In this document: positions 8,030 through 15,772 of the stretch, piece by piece
How the letters are laid out: each line of letters begins with the position of its first letter
Position numbering within the stretch: the first letter of the stretch is position 1
Source: Syntrophobacter sp. SbD2
Lineage (GTDB): Bacteria; Desulfobacterota; Binatia; UBA9968
Length of the DNA stretch: 38,201 nucleotides
Reading direction: 5' to 3'
Assembly (NCBI GenBank): GCA_945889495.1
Contig: CAMDBU010000047.1
Coordinates: 1 to 38,201 of the forward strand
Made by a program: the position numbers and the translations under genes
The notes under the pieces: model-generated
What the model was told of the DNA's origin: nothing
Seen by the model: only the letters and a program-made list of their open reading frames with translations
The model's database searches: none

Positions 8030-8261
8030 CCCGCCGCGTCGGTCCCTATCACGTCGCGTTCCAAACCGACGAAGTCAGTTTGATTCAGTAAGGTTTAGAT
8101 TGCCTGTTTTTAACTGAAGCGTCCACATTTTATCAAATATTTATGATTTCAATTTTTGGCTTATCTGTAGCGGCTGTTGACGGACACCGGAAACGCGCGC
8201 TGAACTGTCATCTAGCAAGGCGCTGTGGTGTCGAATATCGTCTCAACGAAACGAGCTGGCT

Positions 8262-8402
8262 GTTGTGTCTCGTACCTGCGAATTTGGCTTCGCCGTTGTA
8301 TGGCCAGATCTTGTTTCGCGTGTAGTACTCCCATGCTTTTAGGGCGCGGGCCGGTTTCAACTGAATTACCTTAGTTAGAAACTCTAACACAGTGTCATTG
8401 TC
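8262..8402 (-). pseudogene. Relic: C-terminal part of an A1-like binding protein
   Basis: The minus strand encodes VLEFLTKVIQLKPARALKAW followed by EYYTRNKIWPYNGE. This matches the C-terminal third of binding protein A1 (DFLVKEIQLKPNHALKGW, EYYTQNKIWPYDGE). The N-terminal two thirds and the last 40 or so residues are missing. It abuts the LLM relic, which runs in the opposite direction. Confidence 0.85.
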
Positions 8403-8410
8403 GACGGCCG

Positions 8411-8482
8411 ATGGTGTTGAAGATCATGCGATAGTGCGCGGAAGAAGTGTTGCCGGTGATTCAAAGGCATTGGGCTCGTTAG
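8411..8482 (+). pseudogene. Relic: C-terminal end of an LLM oxidoreductase
   Basis: The plus strand reads MVLKIMR, a stop codon, then CAEEVLPVIQRHWAR and a final stop. The intact LLM protein at 2304-3380 ends in KVLKSMRLCAEEVLPVLRST. The match is clear over about 17 codons and is interrupted by an in-frame TAG where Leu should be. It is a decayed 3' end of a lost paralogue. Confidence 0.75.
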
Positions 8483-8648
8483 ATCTCGCGTCGCTGTGCG
8501 TACTGGGCCAATTCGTCGAGCTGAATCTATCCGATTGAGTTTTCATTTTTGTTTGCCTGGCGGCGGCCGAGTGCGATAATGGTTGGTCGCGTTACTGATC
8601 TACGTTGCCTATCGGCGCAATCGCGGGATCAACCGAGCGGAGGATGGT

Positions 8649-9635
8649 ATGGCGATCTCTTTTCGAATCTTGCTGCTTGTAGCATTTTGTTGCCTAACTT
8701 TTTCATCTGTCGATGCTCAGGAAAGACCGCGGCTCTTCGTCGGTGCGTCGAGCAAAACTCTCGGCTATAGCCCGCTTTGGGTGGGCACGAAAAAAGGGTT
8801 TTTCGATCAACAAGGGTTGGACGTGCAACTGGTGTTGCTCCGCGGTGTGCCTATGACACTGCAATCGCTGGCGGCAAATTCCCTACATATCGGCTCCGGC
8901 GGACCGGAACCCTACATGGAAGCCACCGAGCGCGGGTTGGATTTCGTCATCACCGGCGGCATCATTAACGGCATGACCCAGTTCATCATCGCCGGCAAGA
9001 ACTATAAAACCTTCGAAAGCCTGCGCGGCACCACGCTGGGATCGACCTCGCTCACCGGCGGAACGGTGACGGCATTTCGCGAGGCGCTCAAGCAGAAAGG
9101 GCTCGAATATCCAAAAGACTATAAGCTCCTGGTCGTTACCGGAGGCTCCGCCGGCAATCTTGCGGCTTTACAGACGGGGCAGATTTCCGCCACCACCGTT
9201 GCCGTGCCGTTGAATTATGCCGCCGAAGAATTCGGCTATAACATTATTGGCCGCTTGCTCGATGCCACGCCGAACTTTCAGTCCAACGTCGTCGTCACGC
9301 GCCGCTCATGGGCAGACAGGAATCGCCCGATCATGGTCCGCTTCATGAAAGCGATGGTGCAGTCGCTGCGCTGGTTGTTCGACAACCGAGATGCGGCGGT
9401 GGAGTTTCTCGCGAAGGAGATGCAGCTCAAACCGGCCCATGCGCTCAAAGGTTGGGAATATTACACGCAGAACCGCATCTGGCCGCCCGATGGCGAGCCC
9501 AACGTTGAAGGTATGAAACATAACCTGCGTACCTATTTGGAGCAGACGGGCGCAAAGGGGCCGACCCCGGATGTTCAGAAGTTCATCGAGCTTGGCTACC
9601 TCAACGACGCGGTAAAAGAGTTGGGCCGGCGGTAA
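8649..9635 (+). CDS. NitT/TauT-type ABC substrate-binding protein (A2)
   Basis: This 328-residue binding protein is the close paralogue of A1 at 6862-7848: the same ASSKTLGYSPLWVG opening, KKGFFDQQGLDVQL, GSGGPEPYMEATERGLDF, TSLTGGTVTAFREALKQKGL, and HALKGWEYYTQNRIWPPDGE near the end. A signal peptide (MAISFRILLLVAFCCL, cleavage near VDAQ) follows ATG 8649. That start is preferred to 8583 because AGGA precedes it and the upstream residues are hydrophilic. Differences from A1 are spread over the chain, so the duplication is old, and ligand ranges may have diverged. Its end is 27 nt from the convergent 9663 gene. Confidence 0.92.
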   Translation: MAISFRILLLVAFCCLTFSSVDAQERPRLFVGASSKTLGYSPLWVGTKKGFFDQQGLDVQLVLLRGVPMTLQSLAANSLHIGSGGPEPYMEATERGLDFVITGGIINGMTQFIIAGKNYKTFESLRGTTLGSTSLTGGTVTAFREALKQKGLEYPKDYKLLVVTGGSAGNLAALQTGQISATTVAVPLNYAAEEFGYNIIGRLLDATPNFQSNVVVTRRSWADRNRPIMVRFMKAMVQSLRWLFDNRDAAVEFLAKEMQLKPAHALKGWEYYTQNRIWPPDGEPNVEGMKHNLRTYLEQTGAKGPTPDVQKFIELGYLNDAVKELGRR

Positions 9636-9662
9636 CCCGCCGGTCGACTTGCCCTCGACCGC

Positions 9663-10667
9663 CTATTGCCAGAGCTTCTTAAAGAAACCTTCGCGCTCCA
9701 GCTCCTCGACGTAGCGGTTCTCATAGAACGCCTTGAGCGGGGTCTTTTGCGCCAGGTTGGGGTCGATCATGCGCGACGAGGCGAGCTGGTCGACCATGAG
9801 CTGCATCGCTTCCGGCGGCGTCTTGAAGTCCTTGAAAAAGCTGTCGAGGGCCCAGCGGTAGCTTTCGTCCAGCGATTTGGCGTCGGTGACCTTGGTGTAT
9901 TTACTGAGCGTCTTGATCGCGAAATCGCGATCGTCGTGCATGCGCTTCAAGCCCTCGGCGACGGATTTGATAAAGCGTTTGACCAGGTCGGGGTTTTTTT
10001 CGGCCCAGCTGCGCTTGACCATGATGCCGTTCTCGGGGAAGCGCAGGTTCATCTCTTTTAGTTCCTTCGCGCCGACGATTTCGCGGAAGCCTTTTTCGCG
10101 CAAAATAATATTGTTCGGCGGGTTGACCATGGCGCCGTCGACGTTGCCGGTCATGATCGCGGCCATGGACTCGGGAATACCGCCGGTCTGGAGGATCGTC
10201 ACATCGCCGACCCGGGCGCGGCGCAGGATCGAGTCGGCGGTCAGGTGCGACACCGAGCCGATGCGGCTGACGCCGACTTTTTTGCCGCGCAGTTGCTGCA
10301 AGTTGGCGATCGCCGGTTGGACGTACATCGGCGTGGTGAAGGTGTGGGTGATGCAAGCCACCGGGATGACATCGCCGCCCTGCAGGACGTTGGTCACCGC
10401 CGTCGGTCCCAAGCCGCCGGCGAAGTTGTTCTCGCCGGCGAGGATCGACTGCACCATGATCGGCGACGCACCTTCGAAGTACATGTCGACGTCGAGACGG
10501 TTTTTCTCGAAGTAGCCCGAGTCCTTGGCGATGAACCAGAGAAAGCCGCTGGCCGACAGCGGCGCGTAGGTGAAACGAATCTTGTCGAGCTTCTCGGCGG
10601 CGGGCAGTGTGCGCGCGCCAAGCGCGCTGGCAGCGATGACGAGCACGATCAGGAGGCGATGACCCAT
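9663..10667 (-). CDS. NitT/TauT-type ABC substrate-binding protein (B)
   Basis: This 334-residue periplasmic binding protein has a signal peptide (MGHRLLIVLVIAASALG, cleavage near LPAA). Family marks are FTYAPLSASGFLWFIAKDSG, a GYFEKNRLDVDMYFEG strand, LRGKKVGVSRIGSVSHLT and VDGAMVNPPNNIILREKGF. ATG 10667 has AAAGGAG upstream at good spacing, so the in-frame ATG at 10685 is less likely. The C-terminal tail RYVEELEREGFFKKLWQ is typical of this lineage and recurs as a relic at 7946-8029. The protein is clearly different from A1/A2, so another ligand is likely. Confidence 0.92.
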   Translation of the reverse strand: MGHRLLIVLVIAASALGARTLPAAEKLDKIRFTYAPLSASGFLWFIAKDSGYFEKNRLDVDMYFEGASPIMVQSILAGENNFAGGLGPTAVTNVLQGGDVIPVACITHTFTTPMYVQPAIANLQQLRGKKVGVSRIGSVSHLTADSILRRARVGDVTILQTGGIPESMAAIMTGNVDGAMVNPPNNIILREKGFREIVGAKELKEMNLRFPENGIMVKRSWAEKNPDLVKRFIKSVAEGLKRMHDDRDFAIKTLSKYTKVTDAKSLDESYRWALDSFFKDFKTPPEAMQLMVDQLASSRMIDPNLAQKTPLKAFYENRYVEELEREGFFKKLWQ

Positions 10668-10845
10668 GATGTTCTCCTTTGGCATTTTTGAACGGTCGGT
10701 ATCGGTTCTAGTTGAGACTGGCGGTAACTGTCAATGCTCGGCGCGACGGATTCCGAGGCGAATTTAGACTTCCGTCATTGACTAAACTTTCACGCCTGAT
10801 ATGAGAACAGCGGTTTACAAGATCTCGGTCGGTAAGGAGACTTCG

Positions 10846-11874
10846 ATGGGCGTAGTCACTGTATTTCTCATGGCTCTGTTCCTGCTCGCCGGCGCGGCGC
10901 AAGCGCAGACAACGTACTACCAAAGCAAGACCGTGCGGCTCATTATCAGCAGCTCGGCGGGTAGCAACTACGACATGTACGGCCGATTGGTGGCGAACTA
11001 TATCGGCCGCCATATTCCGGGTAAACCGGAAGTGATGGTGCAAAACATGCCCGGCGGCGGCAACTTGATCGGTGCCAACTATGTCTACGCGGTGTCGAAG
11101 CCGGACGGGTTGACCTTCGCGACCATCAATCCGGCGCTCTATTTCAATCAACTGGCCGGCAGCAAAGATATTCAGTTCGATTGGACCAAATTCGTCTACA
11201 TCGGCAGCCCCGATCGCTCGGAAGATTTGATGTACATGCGCAGCGACTCACCGTTCAAAACCATCCATGACGTGCGCAAAGCTGCCGACGGGCCGAAGTG
11301 CGCGGCCACGGGCACCGGCACGACGGGCCATTATTTGCCGACGTTGCTCAACGATGCCATCGGCACCAAGTTCAACGTCGTCACCGGCTATCCCGGCGGA
11401 CCGGAGATGGACCTCGCGGCGGAGCGCAACGAAGTGCAGTGCCGCGCGTTCACCATCGCCGGTTGGTTTGCCGGCGATCTCTACGCTGCCTGGCGGAAGA
11501 AGGGCTTTGTCCATGTGGTGGTGCAAACCAACCGCAAACGCGATCCCCGCCTGGCCGAGGCGCCGACGCTGTTCGAGATCCTCGACGAGTTTAAAGCGCC
11601 GGACATCATGAAACGGCTGGCGAACTTGGTCACCGCGTCGAACTCCTTCGGCCGGCCCTACGTCATGCCGCCGGCGACGCCGCCGGAGTATATCAAGATC
11701 ATGCGCGACGCCATGGCCAAGACGCTCAACGATCCCGAGCTTCTCGCCGAAGCCAAGCGCCGCCGCATCGACATCGAATACACGCCAGGTGAAGAGCTGG
11801 AGAAACTCTCCAAGGAAGTGATCACCAAAGACGCCGAGCTGATCGAGCGGATGAAGAAGTTGTTGGGGAAGTAG
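10846..11874 (+). CDS. Bug/TctC-type tripartite tricarboxylate transporter binding protein
   Basis: This 342-residue protein is a periplasmic receptor of the Bug (TctC) family, whose members bind carboxylates and other small anions for TctAB transporters or signalling. It has a signal peptide (MGVVTVFLMALFLLAG, cleavage near AQAQ), then YYQSKTVRLIISSSAGSNYD, the family's first strand and ligand loop, GRHIPGKPEVMVQNMPGGGN, and GTGTTGHYLP. ATG 10846 is preferred over 10801 because AAGGAGA precedes it and the signal peptide starts there. No tctA or tctB gene is nearby, which is common for Bug proteins. Confidence 0.92.
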   Translation: MGVVTVFLMALFLLAGAAQAQTTYYQSKTVRLIISSSAGSNYDMYGRLVANYIGRHIPGKPEVMVQNMPGGGNLIGANYVYAVSKPDGLTFATINPALYFNQLAGSKDIQFDWTKFVYIGSPDRSEDLMYMRSDSPFKTIHDVRKAADGPKCAATGTGTTGHYLPTLLNDAIGTKFNVVTGYPGGPEMDLAAERNEVQCRAFTIAGWFAGDLYAAWRKKGFVHVVVQTNRKRDPRLAEAPTLFEILDEFKAPDIMKRLANLVTASNSFGRPYVMPPATPPEYIKIMRDAMAKTLNDPELLAEAKRRRIDIEYTPGEELEKLSKEVITKDAELIERMKKLLGK

Positions 11875-11915
11875 CGAGGGGGAGTTCTAGCTGAGGGTTG
11901 AGAACCGGGTAAGAA

Positions 11916-11998
11916 TGCTTCGACAAGCTCAGCATGAACGGATAGTTTTAAAACTGTACGCTGATCTCCGTTCGTCCTGAGCGTGTCGAAGGACTCCG
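11916..11998. repeat. Palindromic element (TTCGACAAGCTCAGCATGAACGG family), copy 1
   Basis: The left arm 11916-11941 and the right arm 11968-11998 (CCGTTCGTCCTGAGCGTGTCGAAGG at its core) are imperfect inverted repeats around a 26-nt centre. A reverse-complement copy lies at 30426-30500. This sequence word is widespread in environmental proteobacterial genomes. Its edge lies just beyond the toxin stub at 12008. Confidence 0.85.
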
Positions 11999-12007
11999 GA
12001 AACAGTT

Positions 12008-12031
12008 TCAGCCAGTTAATTTATAGTTCAT
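12008..12031 (-). pseudogene. Stub of a toxin gene (ParE/RelE-like position)
   Basis: The frame opens with ATG overlapping the antitoxin stop (12029-12031), reads MNYKLTG and stops. RelE/ParE toxins paired with this antitoxin family start with a similar short strand. Only seven codons remain before the stop. The palindromic element at 11916-11998 begins 9 nt further on, which suggests that the toxin was lost when or after that element arrived. Confidence 0.4.
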
Positions 12032-12252
12032 TTGAACAAGGCTCTCAGTCTCGCGACCGCATCTGGGCCAGAGACTAACGATACCTTTCCGTTCTCGACC
12101 TCGCGGTTGCGCCGTTCGACTTCGGCGGCCCATGCTTCTTCAACCGGGGGATCTAGGTCGAGACTAGCGATCAGTCGCTCAACCAAGTGCGCGCGCTCGG
12201 TGGGTGACAGGCGTAAAGCTTCGGCTTCGATCTTTTCAATGGCTGACGACAT
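12028..12252 (-). CDS. Addiction-module component antitoxin (Unstab_antitox family)
   Basis: This 74-residue protein matches the putative addiction module component family: a short helical N-terminus (SSAIEKIEAEALRLSPTERA), HLVERLIASLDLDPPVEEAW, then AEVERRNREVENGK, the typical toxin-wrapping tail. A good ribosome binding site (GGGAGG) precedes ATG 12252. These antitoxins neutralise RelE/ParE-type ribonucleases or gyrase poisons. Here the coupled downstream toxin is only a stub, so the gene is an orphan. Confidence 0.85.
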   Translation of the reverse strand: MSSAIEKIEAEALRLSPTERAHLVERLIASLDLDPPVEEAWAAEVERRNREVENGKVSLVSGPDAVARLRALFK

Positions 12253-12391
12253 GCAGACCTCCCAATCTCGTCGTTACCCGCGTAGCTTCCCATTTCGACA
12301 AAACCGCTTCAAATGGTTTGATTCGCCTGGTCGAAAAGTTTGACTTCGTACATCCACCTGCGATAACTCTGACCTCGGCAGGGAGGATTCG

Positions 12392-13372
12392 ATGGACTAC
12401 GTTCAGTTTGGCTCGACGGAATTCAAAGTCTCGCGGCTGGCCTTGGGCTGCATGAGCATGTCGGGGGCCTATGGGCCGGCGGATGATAATGAATCCATCG
12501 CGACGCTGCACAAGGCGTTCGATCTCGGCATCAACTTTCTCGATACTTCGGCGAGCTACGGCCAGGGGCATAATCACGAGCTGATCAAAAAGGCGCTGCA
12601 AGGAAGGCGCGAGCGCATCGTCATCCATTCCAAATCCGGCAGCCCGCGCACACCAGACGCCACCGGCAGCCGCAGCGGCAGTACGCCAGCTTATCTGACG
12701 CAGAATTGCGAGCAGAGCGTCAAGCGACTGGGTGTCGATGCGCTGGATGTTTTTTGCATGTCGCGGGTGGACCCCGATATTCCGGTCGAGGAGTCGGTCG
12801 GCGCCATGGCCAAGCTGGTCGAGCGAGGTTTAACCCGCTACATCGGCCTGTCGGAGGCGAGCGCCAACTCGATTCGGCGCGCGCGCAAAGTCCATCCGAT
12901 CGTTTCTCTGCAAATGGAATATTCCCTGTGGTCGCGCGACCCCGAGGGCGGCAACGTGCAGGCCTGCCGGGAATTCAACATGGGCTTCATGGCCTACTCG
13001 CCGCTCGGACGCGGCTTTTTCGGCGGCGTGGTGCACGATGCCAAGGACATGAGCGACGGCGATGGCCGGATCAATCATCCGCGCTTTCAGGGCGACAATC
13101 TGGCGAAGAATTTGGCGCTCCTGGCGCGCTTCGAAGAGTTGGCGCGCGACAAGCACTGCACGCCGGCACAGCTCGCCTTGGCGTGGTTGATGGCCCAGGG
13201 GGACGGCGTGATTCCGATTCCCAGCAACAAGACGCGCGCGCATCTGGAGGAGAACATCAAAGCCACCGAGATCAAACTGAGCCAAGAAGATTTAACCCGC
13301 CTCGACGCGATCTTTCCGCCGGGCGCGGCGGCGGGACCGCGGACCAAGGATATGCACCGGGTGAATATTTAG
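12392..13372 (+). CDS. Aldo/keto reductase-like protein, catalytic His replaced
   Basis: This 326-residue TIM-barrel protein belongs to the aldo/keto reductase superfamily (NADPH-dependent carbonyl reduction). It has VSRLALGCMSMSGAYG, NFLDTSASYGQGHNHELI with Asp51 and Tyr56, Lys81 in VIHSKSG, and the late cofactor loop IPIPSNKTRAHLEENI. Of the Asp-Tyr-Lys-His tetrad, the His is missing: where relatives have a YQLHR-type strand, this one has VFCMSR, with Ser124 in the His position. It may be a poor reductase or have another role. GGAGG precedes ATG 12392. The Asp-box propeller gene follows after 59 nt, perhaps in the same transcript. Confidence 0.88.
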   Translation: MDYVQFGSTEFKVSRLALGCMSMSGAYGPADDNESIATLHKAFDLGINFLDTSASYGQGHNHELIKKALQGRRERIVIHSKSGSPRTPDATGSRSGSTPAYLTQNCEQSVKRLGVDALDVFCMSRVDPDIPVEESVGAMAKLVERGLTRYIGLSEASANSIRRARKVHPIVSLQMEYSLWSRDPEGGNVQACREFNMGFMAYSPLGRGFFGGVVHDAKDMSDGDGRINHPRFQGDNLAKNLALLARFEELARDKHCTPAQLALAWLMAQGDGVIPIPSNKTRAHLEENIKATEIKLSQEDLTRLDAIFPPGAAAGPRTKDMHRVNI

Positions 13373-13381
13373 ATAGACAGG

Positions 13382-13417
13382 TTCCAATCGTTCCAGCAGT
13401 TCCAAATGTTCCAATCG
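13382..13417. repeat. Word-repeat element (TTCCAATCG family)
   Basis: Four imperfect words, TTCCAATCG, TTCCAGCAG, TTCCAAATG and TTCCAATCG, fill the 59-nt gap between the aldo/keto reductase and propeller genes. Confidence 0.7.
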
Positions 13418-13431
13418 TATGCGGAGGAAAT

Positions 13432-14430
13432 ATGAGAGACGTAACTATTGTTGTCGGGACCATCGGTCAGAGCATCATGCGCAGCGAGGACAACGGCCAG
13501 ACCTGGGCGCGTATTGGGCCGCGCCGGGGATTTGCCTATGAGGCGTCGGTGCGCTGCATCGCGATGAATCCCAAGGAGCACAAGATTCTTTTTGCCGGCA
13601 CCGAGAAGGGCATCTACCGCAGCGAAGATGGCGGCGCCAACTGGAAGCGCGTCGAGTCGGCGCTTGATCCCCACTACGTCTGGGTGATGGCCTACGATCC
13701 GGTCAATCCCGATATCATGTTCGCCGGCACCGGCACGCCGACGCCGGCGATGATCTTTCGCTCGAAGGATGCTGGCCGCACTTGGCAGCAACGGCCGGTG
13801 GAAGTGGCGAGCGAATGCGAGGCGGTGGGCACACCGCGCTTCACCGGCATCGCCGTCGATCCCACTGAGCCGAATCAAGTCTGGGCCGGCCTCGAAGTCG
13901 ACGGCGCGCGCCATAGCAGCGACGGCGGCGATACCTGGAGTATCGTCGAGGTCACCGGCCGGCGCGACATTCACAACATCGCCGTTACCGCCGGTCCGCC
14001 CAAGACCGCCTTCATCATGGCCAACCGGGAAATCTACGCCAGCACGGACAACGGCAAGACTTGGGAGCCGCGCGACATGCAGAAATCTCTGCCCTGGGAT
14101 TATCCGCGCAAGGAAAATTATCTGCGCGGCATTTCCGTTGATCCGTGCAATCCGAAAAAGATTCTCTTGAGCTTCGGCGATTTCACGCCGGGCACTTCCG
14201 GCGCCTTGGCGCAGAGCGACGATTTCTGCAAAACCTGGAAGCTCCTACCGCTGCCCCAGGAGCCCAACTCGACCATGTGGACCTTCGCGACCAACTCCGA
14301 CGATCCCAATGTGATCTTCGCCGCCAGCCGCTACGGCTATCTGTACCGCAGCGACGATGGCGGCGCGTCGTGGACGAAGCTGAGAAGAGAGTTGAGCGAG
14401 ATCGCCGCGGTGTGTTGGTTGCCGAATTAA
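13432..14430 (+). CDS. Asp-box (BNR) repeat beta-propeller protein
   Basis: This 332-residue protein is built from Asp-box repeats like those of sialidases, Ycf48 and exo-alpha-glucosidase-type propellers. Seven boxes can be read in order: SEDNGQTW, SEDGGANW, SKDAGRTW, SSDGGDTW, STDNGKTW, SDDFCKTW and SDDGGASW. They fit a single propeller. GGAGG lies just before ATG 13432; the open frame extends far upstream but overlaps the reductase gene there. There is no signal peptide, so it should be cytoplasmic, which is unusual for this fold. No catalytic sialidase residues are apparent. The function is unknown. Confidence 0.88.
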   Translation: MRDVTIVVGTIGQSIMRSEDNGQTWARIGPRRGFAYEASVRCIAMNPKEHKILFAGTEKGIYRSEDGGANWKRVESALDPHYVWVMAYDPVNPDIMFAGTGTPTPAMIFRSKDAGRTWQQRPVEVASECEAVGTPRFTGIAVDPTEPNQVWAGLEVDGARHSSDGGDTWSIVEVTGRRDIHNIAVTAGPPKTAFIMANREIYASTDNGKTWEPRDMQKSLPWDYPRKENYLRGISVDPCNPKKILLSFGDFTPGTSGALAQSDDFCKTWKLLPLPQEPNSTMWTFATNSDDPNVIFAASRYGYLYRSDDGGASWTKLRRELSEIAAVCWLPN

Positions 14431-14524
14431 AAATGGTTGCGGGTTTCGCGTTTCGGGTTCAGTGCAATGTGCAATCGCAATCGCTTCCCGTAGCGCTGCT
14501 GGCGCGTTGGTTCCCGCTCCGATT

Positions 14525-14644
14525 CTCTCCCCCTTGACGGGGAAGAGTTAGAGTGGGGGTGACGGTACGGATAATGATCATTTCTGCCAGATCGTCACCC
14601 CTATCCTAACCTTTCCCCGTCGAGGGGAAAGGGGCCGGATGGGG
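14525..14644. repeat. Palindromic element (CTCCCCCTTGACGGGG family)
   Basis: The left arm 14525-14563 and right arm 14593-14644 are long imperfect inverted repeats, each holding its own GC-rich small palindrome (CCCCTTGACGGGG; CCCCGTCGAGGGG). A partial relative lies at 31525-31565. It sits between convergent genes and could also end transcription. Confidence 0.8.
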
Positions 14645-14667
14645 ATGTGGCGAATCTCCCAGTCAAT

Positions 14668-15645
14668 TTACCTATAGAGTTCCTTCAGCAGTCCGCTCTT
14701 TTCGATTCGATCCAAAAACCGCAGGTCGACGAACTGTTCCGGCTTGGCGTTTTTCGCCGCTGGCACCGTGCGCGCGACGTCGTCCAGGGCGTTTTGCATG
14801 CCTTGCATGTTGATGTAGGGCGCCCGCTCGATCACCTTGGCCATGTAAAAATCGTAGGTGCGGTTCAAGATCGCGGTATCGCTGATGGCGGTGAATTTAG
14901 CCAAAGTCTTGATCGCGCCGTCGCGGTCGATGCGGGCGCGATGGACGCCGCGCACGTAGGCGCGCAGAAAGCGTTCGATGACCTCGGGCTTCTTGCGAAT
15001 CAATTCTCCGGGCACGGCCATGGACGGGTTGGGATAGGCGAGATCCAGATCCGTAATGCTGACAATTTCTTTAAATCCCAATTTCTCTGACAGAAACTGT
15101 GTTGGCGGCGAAACCACCGAAGCCTCGACCGCGCCTGACTTCAGCGCCCCGAACATGTTCGACATGGTGCCCAACTGCATGAGAATGACATCTTTCGCCG
15201 GGTCCATATTATTCTTTCGCAGTGCGGTGCGCGCGGCGATATCCGCGGCGGAACCGAAGCGGCTCACGGCGATCCGTTTGCCGCGCAACTCTTCGAGGCT
15301 TTTGACCTCCGGCTTGGTATGGATCGAAAAGATCAATTTATTGACGTTGTTGCCGATGACTTTCAGGTCGGCACCGCTCAATGACGCCGCCATTACCGGG
15401 CCGCCGCCGAGGGACGCGATATCGACGTCGCCAGCGACCAACACTTGAGCGAGCTGAGTGGCGCTGGGAATAAAAATGATCTGGTCGTCGAAACCTTCCC
15501 TGGCGAATAGCCCAGCGTCGCGGGCGACCCAGATGCCCAGATAGGCGGCGCTGATCGAGCTATAGGCGATGCGCAGGCGGTCGGCGGCGGAGGCCGAGGT
15601 CGCGAAACTACTTAGTATCAGAAGTGCTATGACCAGTTTCTTCAT
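14668..15645 (-). CDS. NitT/TauT-type ABC substrate-binding protein (C)
   Basis: This 325-residue periplasmic binding protein has a clear signal peptide (MKKLVIALLILSSFA, cleavage near SASA). Family marks are RLRIAYSSISAAYLGIWVAR, DIASLGGGPVMAASLSGADL, LRGKRIAVSRFGSAADIAAR, ASVVSPPTQFLSEKLGFKEI and the C-terminal DLRFLDRIEKSGLLKELYR. ATG 15645 follows AAGGA and is preferred over 15690 because the signal peptide starts there. It resembles the 17588 protein in the SPPT loop and the KSGL/KDGF tail, so both may belong to one subfamily. No membrane components are near. Confidence 0.92.
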   Translation of the reverse strand: MKKLVIALLILSSFATSASAADRLRIAYSSISAAYLGIWVARDAGLFAREGFDDQIIFIPSATQLAQVLVAGDVDIASLGGGPVMAASLSGADLKVIGNNVNKLIFSIHTKPEVKSLEELRGKRIAVSRFGSAADIAARTALRKNNMDPAKDVILMQLGTMSNMFGALKSGAVEASVVSPPTQFLSEKLGFKEIVSITDLDLAYPNPSMAVPGELIRKKPEVIERFLRAYVRGVHRARIDRDGAIKTLAKFTAISDTAILNRTYDFYMAKVIERAPYINMQGMQNALDDVARTVPAAKNAKPEQFVDLRFLDRIEKSGLLKELYR

Positions 15646-15686
15646 CTGAATGTCCTTACGCAATTCGCGCTTCGTTGGCTTCGCGA

Positions 15687-15771
15687 CCAAGGATGAAGGA
15701 TGAATCCAATGCGAAGCCCTTAATGCGACTTCGTCCGATTTTCATCCTTCATCCTTTCGCCTTCATCCTTG
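15687..15771. repeat. Word-repeat element (AAGGATGA family)
   Basis: AAGGATGAAGGATGAATCC (15689-15707) faces its inverted form TTCATCCTTCATCCTTTCGCC further on (15740-15760), with a third word, TTCATCCTTG, at the end. It fills the spacer between binding protein C and the amidase. Confidence 0.75.
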
Positions 15772-15772
15772 T

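Noticed and set aside
12706-13431. Long plus-strand extension of the propeller gene upstream of 13432
   Set aside because: It overlaps the aldo/keto reductase in another frame. GGAGG sits just before ATG 13432, and the Asp-box fold begins there.
14525-14644. Possible CRISPR-like or terminator array
   Set aside because: Only two inverted arms and no regular spacers are present. It matches a palindromic spacer element with a partial relative elsewhere in the window.
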